Both the position numbers and the translations under genes were made by a program. From an uncultured Collinsella sp. (GTDB taxonomy: Bacteria; Actinomycetota; Coriobacteriia; Coriobacteriales; Coriobacteriaceae), in contig CABUHI010000025.1 of NCBI GenBank assembly GCA_902491345.1, positions 1-22,149 on the forward strand: a DNA stretch of 22,149 nt. Direction: 5' to 3'. The notes under the pieces are model-generated. The model saw only the letters and a list, made by a program, of their open reading frames with translations, ran no database searches and had not been told where the DNA came from. Numbering within the stretch: the stretch's first letter is position 1; the number at the start of each line of letters is the position of its first letter. This document shows positions 13,532-21,573 of the stretch, in pieces.

Positions 13532-15130
13532 ATGGATCAAAAGGCTTCCGCAAAGGTCCTCGTACTCGACTTTGGTGCGCAGTACGGTCAGCTCATTGCC
13601 CGTCGCGTCCGCGACCTCAACGTGTATTCCGAGATTGTCCCCTGCGACATCTCGGCCGACGAGATTCGCGAGATGAACGCCTCTGCGCTCATCCTTTCTG
13701 GTGGCCCGGCCTCCGTGTACGCCGAAGACGCTCCGTCCATCGACCCTGCCATCTTTGACCTGGGCCTTCCCGTCCTGGGCTTTTGCTACGGCCATCAGAT
13801 CACGGCCGTGACGCTCGGCGGCAAGGTCGGTCACTCCGAGGTGGGCGAGTACGGCCGCGCCACCATCACGCGCACGGCCGGCGCCAAGCTCTTTAACTCC
13901 ACACCCATGGAGCAGACTGTGTGGATGAGCCATCGCGACGCCGTTTCCGAGGTGCCCGAGGGCTTTACCGTTACCGCCAGCACCGACGTGTGCCCGGTTG
14001 CTGCCATGGAGTGCCCCGAGCGCAAGATCTTCACCACGCAGTTCCACCCCGAGGTCAAGCACTCCGAGTACGGTCAGCAGCTGCTGAGCAACTTCCTGTT
14101 TGAGATCTGCGGCCTGGAGCCCAACTGGAGCATGGACAACCTGGTCGAGACCATGACGGCCGAGTTCCGCGAGAAGGTCGGCAACGACCGCGTGATTCTG
14201 GCCCTGTCCGGCGGCGTCGACTCCTCCGTCGTGGCTGCGCTGGGTGCTCGTGCCGTGGGCAAGCAGATGACCTGCGTGTTCATCAACCACGGCCTGCTGC
14301 GCAAGGGCGAGCCCGAGCAGGTGGAGGAGGTCTTCACCAAGCAGTTTGACGTCGACTTTATCCACGTTCACGCCGAGGACCGTTATGCCGAGCTTCTGGC
14401 CGGCGTGACCGAGCCCGAGGAGAAGCGTCGCATCATCGGCACGCAGTTCTGGAAAGAGTTCTTCGCTGTGGCGCAGCAGCTCGAGACCGACGGCAAGCCG
14501 GTCAAGTACCTGGCTCAGGGCACCATCTACCCCGATATCATCGAGTCCGGCGCTCGCAAGACGGGCGGCAAGACGGCCACCATCAAGAGCCACCACAACC
14601 TGATCCCGTTCCCTGAGGGCGTACACTTCGACCTCATTGAGCCGCTCGATCACTTCTTTAAGGACGAGGTCCGCGCGCTTGGTCTGGCGCTGGGCCTGCC
14701 GGGTCATATCGTGTTCCGTCAGCCTTTCCCGGGCCCGGGTCTGGCCATCCGCATCATCGGTGCGGTCGACAAGGAGAAACTCGAGATCCTCAAGAACGCC
14801 GATGCTATTGTGCGCGAGGAGCTCGACGCCTACAACCAGCGTCTGTTTGAGCAGACCGGCGAGCGCAACTCCGAGCACAGCTGCTGGCAGTATTTCGCGG
14901 TTCTGCCCGACATTAAGTCCGTCGGCGTTATGGGCGACGAGCGCACCTACCAGCGTCCGATCATCCTGCGTGCCGTCGAGTCCAGCGATGCCATGACCGC
15001 CGACTGGGCCAAGCTGCCCTACGACGTGCTGGCCCGCATCTCCGGCCGCATCGTCGCCGAGGTCCCTGGCGCCAACCGCGTGTGCTACGACATCACGTCC
15101 AAGCCGCCCGCGACCATCGAGTGGGAATAA
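13532..15130 (+). CDS. guaA: GMP synthase (glutamine-hydrolysing)
   Basis: GuaA converts XMP to GMP with ATP and glutamine, the last step of guanine nucleotide synthesis, in the cytoplasm. The protein has 532 residues. Residues 1-200 are the class I glutaminase, with nucleophile C85 (GFCYGHQ) and H172/E174 (FHPE). The ATP-pyrophosphatase domain follows with its P-loop SGGVDSS at 226-232, and the C-terminal dimerisation domain ends in KPPATIEWE. AGGGGGAAACC precedes the chosen ATG; 42 earlier in-frame codons are unlike any GuaA. A strong terminator follows. The 3' end of guaA is a known integration site for genomic islands, and the DNA beyond it here is accessory in character. Confidence 0.97.
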   Translation: MDQKASAKVLVLDFGAQYGQLIARRVRDLNVYSEIVPCDISADEIREMNASALILSGGPASVYAEDAPSIDPAIFDLGLPVLGFCYGHQITAVTLGGKVGHSEVGEYGRATITRTAGAKLFNSTPMEQTVWMSHRDAVSEVPEGFTVTASTDVCPVAAMECPERKIFTTQFHPEVKHSEYGQQLLSNFLFEICGLEPNWSMDNLVETMTAEFREKVGNDRVILALSGGVDSSVVAALGARAVGKQMTCVFINHGLLRKGEPEQVEEVFTKQFDVDFIHVHAEDRYAELLAGVTEPEEKRRIIGTQFWKEFFAVAQQLETDGKPVKYLAQGTIYPDIIESGARKTGGKTATIKSHHNLIPFPEGVHFDLIEPLDHFFKDEVRALGLALGLPGHIVFRQPFPGPGLAIRIIGAVDKEKLEILKNADAIVREELDAYNQRLFEQTGERNSEHSCWQYFAVLPDIKSVGVMGDERTYQRPIILRAVESSDAMTADWAKLPYDVLARISGRIVAEVPGANRVCYDITSKPPATIEWE

Positions 15131-15144
15131 TCAGAGACCCTTTG

Positions 15145-15178
15145 CGAGGGAGGTCTGAAACGGCCTCCCTCGTTTTTT
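15145..15178 (+). terminator. Terminator of guaA
   Basis: A 9-bp stem (CGAGGGAGG and its complement) with a 10-base loop is followed by TTTTTT. Confidence 0.92.
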
Positions 15179-15532
15179 ATTTGCGTGCCATGGGTGCTTA
15201 TGCATTGTGGTGTATGTGGTACATGCAAACCAGCCACGCAATCTCTCAAGCTGTTTAGCTGGGATTATTGTTTGCTGGTATGTTTTAAAGTGCTTTCAAT
15301 TACCGAAGCAACACCATCAATTTATTTCTAATTAATGCTGACCGGCAGATTGCGTCCGCCCGCAAGAGGCCGCTCGGACTGGTACTCAAAATGTACTCAC
15401 GACGTTTTGGGTATCGATTTGCAGGTACTCACAGACGGCAAAAACGGGTGTCTACCTCGATATATTCGTTATCCCCAACGATTCCTCAACGAATACTGAC
15501 TAGTGATTGAGTGCTGCATGGCTCAAATTATC
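15179..15532. other. AT-rich intergenic DNA with three GTACTCA repeats
   Basis: No gene is supportable here. Composition drops in GC relative to guaA. GTACTCA occurs in the same orientation at 15382, 15393 and 15425. The same heptamer also lies in the inverted-repeat arms of the element at 114-341. ATTCGTT and AACGAAT form a loose dyad around 15465-15495. This spacer is the likely left side of the accessory segment, but no integrase gene or clear attachment-site pair was found. Confidence 0.4.
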
Positions 15533-15568
15533 TACGTAATTACGTAATTACGTATTTTGAAGTAAAAT
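15533..15568 (+). promoter_or_regulatory. Tandem 8-bp palindromic operator and promoter of the RM operon
   Basis: From 15533 to 15554 the 8-bp unit TACGTAAT occurs twice and is followed by TACGTA, making a perfect 22-bp palindrome with 8-bp internal periodicity. TAAAAT at 15563-15568 is a good -10; the matching -35 position (15540-15545) lies within the repeats. Ribbon-helix-helix repressors such as MetJ bind tandem 8-bp sites cooperatively, and such a protein is encoded 50 bp downstream, so autorepression is likely. Confidence 0.65.
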
Positions 15569-15618
15569 GGTTTCGGCCAATTAAGGAACGTAGAACAGGT
15601 CAATTCGGAGGGGCGACC

Positions 15619-15786
15619 ATGGAGGAAGATCAGGCTGTTCATGCCGAAAGGGAGCTGGATAAGTTCACGCTTTCGATAACCCGCGAGGATAAGCGGGCTC
15701 TTAAGTCCTATGCCGCGCGCCAGGATAAGACAGTGGCTAAAGTCCTGCGCGAATGGATTGACGAGAAGTGCAAGGGGGAGAAGTGA
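15619..15786 (+). CDS. Small ribbon-helix-helix (CopG/Arc-type) protein
   Basis: This is a 55-residue protein. It has a charged N-terminal arm, a beta strand (DKFTLSI), a helix (REDKRALKSYAARQDK), a short turn and a second helix (VAKVLREWIDEK): the ribbon-helix-helix pattern. The strand of two monomers would enter the DNA major groove. GGAGGGG precedes the ATG at 15619; an upstream ATG at 15511 would place the operator inside the coding frame. Its stop overlaps the mod start by one base (TGATG), so it is coupled to mod. It could be the regulator of this operon or an antitoxin-like factor. No toxin is adjacent. Confidence 0.75.
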   Translation: MEEDQAVHAERELDKFTLSITREDKRALKSYAARQDKTVAKVLREWIDEKCKGEK

Positions 15787-17969
15787 TGTCCCAGACGGCG
15801 CAGGCAGTCGTTCAGAACCTTGTTGATCGCGCTGTCAAACTGGGCGATCGTCAGCTCGCTGCCGACATCCGCGCCTTTGCGGCGCAGCGCCAGTTTGGGC
15901 TTGTATTTGAACACAACCGTCCAGAACGACTTCGCCTTTATGGCAAACCTATCATGAAGGGCGATGTCGTACAGGTACTTCCCGAGCGTGGTAGAAAAGA
16001 GGACTCTAACTCCAAACTGTTATGGTTGGTAAATACCGTTCGGGGGGGGGTTGCTGATCTAAAGCCATATCAATCGCCCTCATATGACGAAAACAAATGC
16101 GAGCCCCGCCCCGTTGCTGTCGACGATGTCGTGCCTGTCGCTGAATATGACCAGCCGATTTATGCCGGTCTCAAAGAGACTGGGCGTGTTGAGCGCGGTG
16201 GCGATAAGCCCTATCAGGTTGTCATTAACGGCGAAAACTACCATGCTCTTGAAACCTTAGCCTTTGCCTATGCAGGCAAAGTGGACTGTATATATATTGA
16301 CCCACCCTATAACACTGGCGCCCGCGACTGGAAATACAACAATGATTACGTCGACGGCTCCGACGCCTATCGCCACTCCAAGTGGCTCGCCTTCATGGAG
16401 CGCCGCCTCAAGCTCGCCAAGCAGCTGCTCAATCCCAACGATTCCGTACTCATCGTGACGATCGATGAGAAGGAGTACGCAAGGCTTGAGCTTCTTTTAG
16501 AGAGCGTTTTTCCCAACGCGACCGGTATCCAGACGGTTTCAATCACCATAAACAAGAACGGGGTTGCCCGTGGCAACCAGTTCAAGAGGGCTGACGAGTA
16601 CGCTGTCTTTTGCTTTTTTGGTACCGCCGCGCCGTGCCAAGTGGACCGCAGGCTCTATTCCGTCGAGTTCGGAGAACTTGAGGAAAAAGTGGCTGATGAC
16701 GCGTCGAGCAGCCGCTCCCAACGTAAGGTACGTTGGGAGTGGCTGCTGAGGGGCGGTCCCAATGCCGCCCGCACCGCAAGGCCGAACCTCTTTTATCCCA
16801 TCTATATCGATGAGGAGACCGCGACCATTAAGGAGCTCGGCGCTTCTCTCCCCCTTGAACAAGACTGGACAAAGATACCGACAAAAACGGGTCTCAGGGC
16901 AGTTTGGCCTATTAGGACCGATGGCCGAGAGGCGACTTGGAGGATCTCCCAGAATGCTCTACAGGCCAAGCTTGATCGCGGGTGCGCAAAAGTAGGTGAG
17001 TACAACAAAAAGAGTGATCGGTACTCCCTCCTTTACCTAGGAGATTCCCAAGAGGAGCGTATCAAGAATGGAGAAATTAAACTCATTGGCAAGGCTGAGG
17101 ATGGGTCCTTGCTTCTCGAAGAGCAGGGAGAGCGCTCTGCCATTCCAACAACCGTTTGGAGTGGCGCGCAGTTCTCTGCCGGTGAATACGGGAGCCGATA
17201 TATCAAAAAGTTCATCGGCGATAGGCGCTTCACATTTCCAAAGTCCCTTTATGCGACCGAGCTCTCAATCGCTTCCGTTGTTGCCGACAAGCCCGACGCC
17301 CTTGTAGTCGATTTCTTCTCAGGATCGGGCACCACGGCGCACGCCGTCATGCGCCTGAACCATCAGGACGGCGGGCGCAGGCGCTCCATCAGCATCACGA
17401 ACAACGAGGTCTCAGAGGACGAATCCAAAAAGCTCACCAAGCGCGGTCTTCGCCAGGGCGACCTCGAATGGGAGGCGCTGGGCATCTGCCAGTACGTTAC
17501 CAAACCTCGCGTCACGGCGGCCATCACGGGCAAGACGCCCGAGGGCGACCCCATCAAGGGTGACTACAAGTTCACCGACGAGTTCCCCATGGCCGACGGC
17601 TTCGAGGAAAACGCCGTCTTCTTTGACCTCACCTACGAAGATCCAGACGCCGTCGAGCTGGGCGTGGCCTTCGAGGAGATCGCGCCTCTGCTCTGGCTGC
17701 GCGCTGGTTCGCGTGGCAGCATCATCAAACACGAGCAGCCGGGCTTTGCCATGGCCGACGCCTATGCCGTCCTTTTCGACTTTGCTTCGGTTGGCTCTTT
17801 CATAGACGCCGTCAAGCAGAATGCCAGCATAAGGTGCGCCTATGTGATCACGGACGACACGGCTCGATATGCCTCCGTCAAGACTCAGCTCCCCGGGCTC
17901 AACGTTGTCCGTCTGTACGAGAACTACCTGCAATCGTTCAAGATTGCCGCTGAGGATGCGGTGAGGTAA
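15786..17969 (+). CDS. mod: Type III restriction-modification DNA methyltransferase (Mod), phase-variable candidate
   Basis: Mod is an N6-adenine methyltransferase that protects host DNA and supplies sequence recognition for the Mod-Res complex. Of 727 residues, the N-terminal ~130 are helical. Motif IV DPPYNTG is at 172-178, and the AdoMet-binding motif I, FSGSG, is at 511-515. This order (catalytic motif first) is the beta class typical of type III Mod. The ~270 residues before motif I should hold the target-recognition domain. That stretch (about 16500-17280) is visibly less GC-biased than the flanks, as if exchanged. Codons 86-89 contain nine consecutive G's in frame; a gain or loss of one G gives an early stop. 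GGGGGAG precedes the ATG. Res follows after 2 bp. Confidence 0.92.
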   Translation: MSQTAQAVVQNLVDRAVKLGDRQLAADIRAFAAQRQFGLVFEHNRPERLRLYGKPIMKGDVVQVLPERGRKEDSNSKLLWLVNTVRGGVADLKPYQSPSYDENKCEPRPVAVDDVVPVAEYDQPIYAGLKETGRVERGGDKPYQVVINGENYHALETLAFAYAGKVDCIYIDPPYNTGARDWKYNNDYVDGSDAYRHSKWLAFMERRLKLAKQLLNPNDSVLIVTIDEKEYARLELLLESVFPNATGIQTVSITINKNGVARGNQFKRADEYAVFCFFGTAAPCQVDRRLYSVEFGELEEKVADDASSSRSQRKVRWEWLLRGGPNAARTARPNLFYPIYIDEETATIKELGASLPLEQDWTKIPTKTGLRAVWPIRTDGREATWRISQNALQAKLDRGCAKVGEYNKKSDRYSLLYLGDSQEERIKNGEIKLIGKAEDGSLLLEEQGERSAIPTTVWSGAQFSAGEYGSRYIKKFIGDRRFTFPKSLYATELSIASVVADKPDALVVDFFSGSGTTAHAVMRLNHQDGGRRRSISITNNEVSEDESKKLTKRGLRQGDLEWEALGICQYVTKPRVTAAITGKTPEGDPIKGDYKFTDEFPMADGFEENAVFFDLTYEDPDAVELGVAFEEIAPLLWLRAGSRGSIIKHEQPGFAMADAYAVLFDFASVGSFIDAVKQNASIRCAYVITDDTARYASVKTQLPGLNVVRLYENYLQSFKIAAEDAVR
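16042..16050 (+). repeat. Poly-G(9) tract inside mod
   Basis: Nine G's after a C encode Arg-Gly-Gly-Val at codons 86-89. With ten G's the frame reads GGT TGC TGA and stops. With eight it reads TTG CTG ATC TAA and stops. Slippage here would act as an on/off switch for Mod. It is the only long homopolymer inside a gene that I noticed in the window. Confidence 0.85.
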
Positions 17970-17971
17970 AC

Positions 17972-20881
17972 ATGAGAGTCGAACTTAAGGTTTTTCAAGC
18001 CGGGGCAGTCGAGACCCTGGTGAACAAGTTGCAGTCGATGCGTCGACGCTACGAGCAGGACGGCGAGCTGTCCTCGATATGCCTCGCATCCCCCACGGGG
18101 TCGGGCAAGACAGTCATGTGCGCGGCGACGATCGAAGCGCTCTTCTTCGGAGACGACGATTTGGGCCTCAGGCCCGACGAGAATGCCGTCGTTCTTTGGC
18201 TCTCGGACTCCCCGAGCCTGAACGAGCAGACGAGCGTACGTTTCTCCAACGTGGCGGACAAGCTAGCAGACAGCATCCTTGACAGGCGCCATCTGGTCAC
18301 AATTACCAACGACTTCGGAGCCGCGCACGACATTCTCGAGCCGCGCCACGTCTATTTCCTCAGCAAGGACCTGCTCAGTAAGAACGGCCTGCTCACCAAG
18401 GGTAGTGAGGTCAACTCCGGCCGCGTGTTCTGGGACATCCTTGATCGCACCATCAGGGACCCGGAGCGTAACCTCTATCTGTTCATAGACGAGGCCCACC
18501 GCGGCCTGGGGGCCAATGCATCAAGTGAGCGCGGCACCGCGACGATTTACGCCAACCTAATTGATGGCCTGGATGGTCGTGCAGCGATGCCCGTTGTCGT
18601 TGGTGTCTCCGCCACGCCGCAGAGGTTCGAGGCAGCTATGGACCAGCGCGCCGATCGCGTGCGTATGCCAAAGGTCGCTGTGACCCCTCGCGAGGTCCAG
18701 GAGTCAGGTCTGCTCAAGGACATCATCGAGTTGCGCGTGCCAGAGAAGGACGACCCAGTCGAGCACCAGTACCTCACTATGGCGTGCGAGCGCTATGCCC
18801 TGGCCTGCCGCGAGTGGGGCGAGTACTGTGCCCGTGAGGGCGAGAGTCCCGTCAACCCACTGCTGCTCATCCAAGCGGCGGACAACGTGAGCAACTCGGC
18901 CCTGGCTGAGATGTGCGACCAGATTACGGGCCTGGTCCCCGGTCTTTCCGAGGCGATGTCGTTTGCCAACGTCTTCGGCGAGCATAAGGACATCGCGGCG
19001 GGAAAATACCTCATTCCCTATGTCGAGCCCGAGTTCGTTCAGGACACCTCGCGCATTCGCGTGCTCTTCGCCAAGGAGGCTGTCTCCAACGGATGGGACT
19101 GCCCGCGAGCGGAGGTCATCTTCTCGCAGCGCAGGCGTTCGGACTCGACCTATATCGCACAACTCGTGGGACGTATGGTACGCACTCCACTTGCGCGGCG
19201 CATCGAATCCGATGATCTTTTGAACTCCGTCGCCTGCTACCTACCCCAGTTCAATCCCGAGAGCACTCAGGACGTGGTCGACTACCTCATGGGCCGCAAG
19301 GACGACATGGGCGAGAGCTCCATCGGCAAGCAGAACATCGTTCTCAACCCCGTGACTATCACGGCGGCTGTGCCCAAGTCCGAAGCCGACTACCAACAGG
19401 AGCTCAAGGCGTACAAGGAGAACGAGAAGGCCATCGAGGCGGCGCGGCAGGCACAACCCGGCTACCAGGCGCCGCTTGCCGGCATCGCGATTCAGGAGCC
19501 GTTGGACATGCAGGGAACGCAGCCCTCGCTTGCCTCGGCGGTCAGGCCCGTCGACGTACCGGCGCCAGAAGCGGAGCTGACGCCTCAGCCCGCAACGGGC
19601 AACTGCGTTGTAGCGCCTGCCCCGGAGCAACCTGCGACCCCTGAGCCAAGTTCCACACAGACCGAGCCGACCCAGCCCGTCTCGGTCGTAAAACCCGTGC
19701 CCATGGCAAAGCCCAAGCCGCCCACCAAGCGCGAGCAGTCTTTCACGCACCAGGAGTGGCAGGGCATCCGCACAGCCTTCGACTCCATCCCCGTCCAGCG
19801 CATTCCGAAGAAGGCTAGAAACGAATTCCAGAGCCTGGTTAAGACGGCGACTCTGCTTGTCGAGACTGGCCTCGATGTCAATGCCGCAGCCGACGTGAAA
19901 AAACAGTTCGTCCAGAAGCTCAAGGGATACATCGTTGCTAACGAGGACGAGTACCGCGAAACCAAACACGACGTAGAGGTTGCCGAGACCGTCAAGATCA
20001 TGCTCGACAAGCTCAACGAGACCGAGGACCAGGAGCAGGAGGAGGCCCGCACGGACGCCGAGGGTCTCAGAAAGGCCGCCCGCGACGCCGACATGCATTT
20101 CACTAAGGAGTTTGCGAATGAGTATCGTCGCGCCAACTTCAAGGAGCTTGGGCGGCCCGAGTGCGACCTGCGCCTTGCCGCGGCGGTGCGCACGCAGGCC
20201 ATCGTTGATGCGCTCGAGGGCTGGGCGGCCCAATGCCGAAAGGGATACTTCGATAAGGTCGATGGATCTGGCGATTATGACTACCTTAACGACGCGGCAA
20301 AGCAGCGCTACGACGAGCTGGCCCGTGAAACCGAGGGCAAGCGTCTCACAAAGATAGAGTGGCCCACGTCTGCCAGCACGTCGGACGACTTCGCTAAGTA
20401 TCCGTGCCATATCGTGCAGAAAGAGGACGGCCTCTGCCCGCTCGACCTGAACCCGGCGGAAGACTATATCGTTAGGAACGAATTGGCGAAGAATCGCACG
20501 GTTGCCTTCTATCGCAATCCGTCGGGCAGCATGTCTGCCAAGGCGTTTTCGATCCCGTACATGTCTTCGGTGGGACGCAAGGCCCTGCATCCAGACTTCC
20601 TCTTCTTCGTGAAGGATGCTGAGGGTGTCATCAGGCCGTCCATCGTCGACCCGCATGGCGAGTTCCTCGGTGACACGCTGGCAAAGCTCAGAGGCTATGT
20701 AACCTACTTGCGCGATTATCCCGACGTGTTCAAGCAGGTGCTCTTCGTCGGTGATATGGGCGAGGGCGTGTACAAGGTGCTCAACCTCCTGCGCCCCGAG
20801 GTCCAGGATGCCGTCATGGCCTACAGCGATGTCGACTGTAAGGCGCTCTTCTACGGTTCCTTCGCAAACGATTATCACTAG
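17972..20881 (+). CDS. res: Type III restriction endonuclease subunit (Res)
   Basis: Res is the ATP-dependent translocase/nuclease partner of Mod. It cuts unmethylated DNA and requires Mod for recognition. It has 969 residues. The superfamily 2 helicase core shows Walker A SPTGSGKT at 40-47, DEAH at 173-176, SAT at 213-215 and QLVGRMVR at 397-404. A proline- and alanine-rich, probably disordered linker covers about 496-585. The C-terminal nuclease region has HPDFLFF (PD at 874-875) followed by IVDPHGEF (D893, E897) and K905, a variant of the PD-(D/E)xK arrangement. GTGAGG precedes the ATG, 2 bp after the mod stop. A strong hairpin follows. If Mod switches off, an active Res without Mod would be expected to be inert. 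Confidence 0.9.
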   Translation: MRVELKVFQAGAVETLVNKLQSMRRRYEQDGELSSICLASPTGSGKTVMCAATIEALFFGDDDLGLRPDENAVVLWLSDSPSLNEQTSVRFSNVADKLADSILDRRHLVTITNDFGAAHDILEPRHVYFLSKDLLSKNGLLTKGSEVNSGRVFWDILDRTIRDPERNLYLFIDEAHRGLGANASSERGTATIYANLIDGLDGRAAMPVVVGVSATPQRFEAAMDQRADRVRMPKVAVTPREVQESGLLKDIIELRVPEKDDPVEHQYLTMACERYALACREWGEYCAREGESPVNPLLLIQAADNVSNSALAEMCDQITGLVPGLSEAMSFANVFGEHKDIAAGKYLIPYVEPEFVQDTSRIRVLFAKEAVSNGWDCPRAEVIFSQRRRSDSTYIAQLVGRMVRTPLARRIESDDLLNSVACYLPQFNPESTQDVVDYLMGRKDDMGESSIGKQNIVLNPVTITAAVPKSEADYQQELKAYKENEKAIEAARQAQPGYQAPLAGIAIQEPLDMQGTQPSLASAVRPVDVPAPEAELTPQPATGNCVVAPAPEQPATPEPSSTQTEPTQPVSVVKPVPMAKPKPPTKREQSFTHQEWQGIRTAFDSIPVQRIPKKARNEFQSLVKTATLLVETGLDVNAAADVKKQFVQKLKGYIVANEDEYRETKHDVEVAETVKIMLDKLNETEDQEQEEARTDAEGLRKAARDADMHFTKEFANEYRRANFKELGRPECDLRLAAAVRTQAIVDALEGWAAQCRKGYFDKVDGSGDYDYLNDAAKQRYDELARETEGKRLTKIEWPTSASTSDDFAKYPCHIVQKEDGLCPLDLNPAEDYIVRNELAKNRTVAFYRNPSGSMSAKAFSIPYMSSVGRKALHPDFLFFVKDAEGVIRPSIVDPHGEFLGDTLAKLRGYVTYLRDYPDVFKQVLFVGDMGEGVYKVLNLLRPEVQDAVMAYSDVDCKALFYGSFANDYH

Positions 20882-20948
20882 GATCGTCGGGATTTGCCCG
20901 GCAGACGTCTCGGCCATATACCAGAAGAGAAATAGTAAGGCACGCTAA

Positions 20949-20981
20949 GGCGGCCATCCGTTAGGGATGGCCGCCTCTCTT
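20949..20981 (+). terminator. Terminator of the RM operon
   Basis: An 11-bp perfect stem (GGCGGCCATCC and its complement) with a 5-base loop is followed by TCTCTT, a weak T-rich tail. It lies about 68 bp after the res stop. Confidence 0.75.
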
Positions 20982-21071
20982 CAGTCTTGACCCATGTTTT
21001 CCAACGTTTCGGTGGCATTCGCCGGTCATGACCTCGTATCCGTTACGCGGGTGGCACCTCCGCTACGCCGC

Positions 21072-21147
21072 GTCAAGGGGCCCATGAGACCCCGCACAAA
21101 CCTCCGCTTCGCTCCGGTTGGTGGAGGTCGTCATGGACTCCCTTGAC
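21072..21147. repeat. 76-bp interrupted inverted repeat
   Basis: Three nested stems line up: GTCAAGGG/CCCTTGAC (outer), CCATGA/TCATGG, and ACCTCC/GGAGGT (inner), separated by small unpaired stretches. The direct repeat CTTCGCTCCGGT occurs within it (21107) and just beyond it (21151). It could be a structured leader RNA or a recombination or transfer site ahead of the DUF2958 gene. I cannot assign it to a known family. Confidence 0.45.
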
Positions 21148-21164
21148 CCGTCTTCGCTCCGGTG

Positions 21165-21187
21165 CGGCTTTGCAGGGAGCAAAGCCG
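21165..21187. repeat. 9-bp hairpin in the leader of the DUF2958 gene
   Basis: CGGCTTTGC, a 5-base loop and the exact complement form a stable stem. A third copy of CGGCTTTGC lies at 21212-21220. The hairpin may be part of a regulatory leader together with the larger dyad just upstream. Confidence 0.5.
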
Positions 21188-21269
21188 ACGACGACGCGCG
21201 GCGTCGCCATTCGGCTTTGCCCGCAAGGGCGAGATGTTCAGGGCAGCGTGCCCGGAAACGGAGGAAGAC

Positions 21270-21569
21270 ATGCAGGAGCTGATGACGGGGGAGATTGCGG
21301 AGGGGCTGCCGAGGCTCTATGAGCAAGACGGCACGGAAGACCCCACGGTATACGTCCACTACTTCTCGTGCGTGAACGGATGGGACTGGTGGCTGCTCGA
21401 GTTCGACGGCACGGACGAGGCGTTCGGCCTCGTCGAGGGCTATGACGACGAGCTCGGCTACTTCAGCATCAAGGAGATGGAGGAGCTGAACCGCCAAATG
21501 GGGTTCGCCGCCATCGAACGCGACGAGCACTTCGAGCCGAAGCCGCTCAGCGCCGTCAGGGGGAGGTAG
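21270..21569 (+). CDS. DUF2958 domain protein
   Basis: This protein has 99 residues. YVHYFSCVNGWDWWLLEFDG followed by FGLVEGYDDELGYFSIKEMEEL and a closing IERDEHFEP matches the DUF2958 pattern. DUF2958 proteins are small and acidic, common on plasmids and integrative conjugative elements, and have no established biochemical role. GGAGG lies 5 bases before ATG 21270. Longer in-frame starts run into the repeat-rich leader. It is followed after 4 bp by another small acidic gene, so the two form a short operon. Its presence suggests that the DNA right of the RM system belongs to, or derives from, a conjugative element. Confidence 0.75.
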   Translation: MQELMTGEIAEGLPRLYEQDGTEDPTVYVHYFSCVNGWDWWLLEFDGTDEAFGLVEGYDDELGYFSIKEMEELNRQMGFAAIERDEHFEPKPLSAVRGR

Positions 21570-21573
21570 CTCC

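Noticed and set aside
15533..15554. The TACGTAAT tandem repeat as a CRISPR-like or satellite array
   Set aside because: There are only two and a half 8-bp units with no spacers; its position over a promoter fits an operator better.
19241..20917. 558-residue minus-strand frame opposite res
   Set aside because: Shadow of the coding strand, Leu/Arg/Val-rich with no domain; it crosses the res stop.
21270..21569. DUF2958 gene as an anti-restriction protein paired with the RM system
   Set aside because: There is no evidence beyond proximity. The domain has no established function and the gene is in a separate transcription unit.
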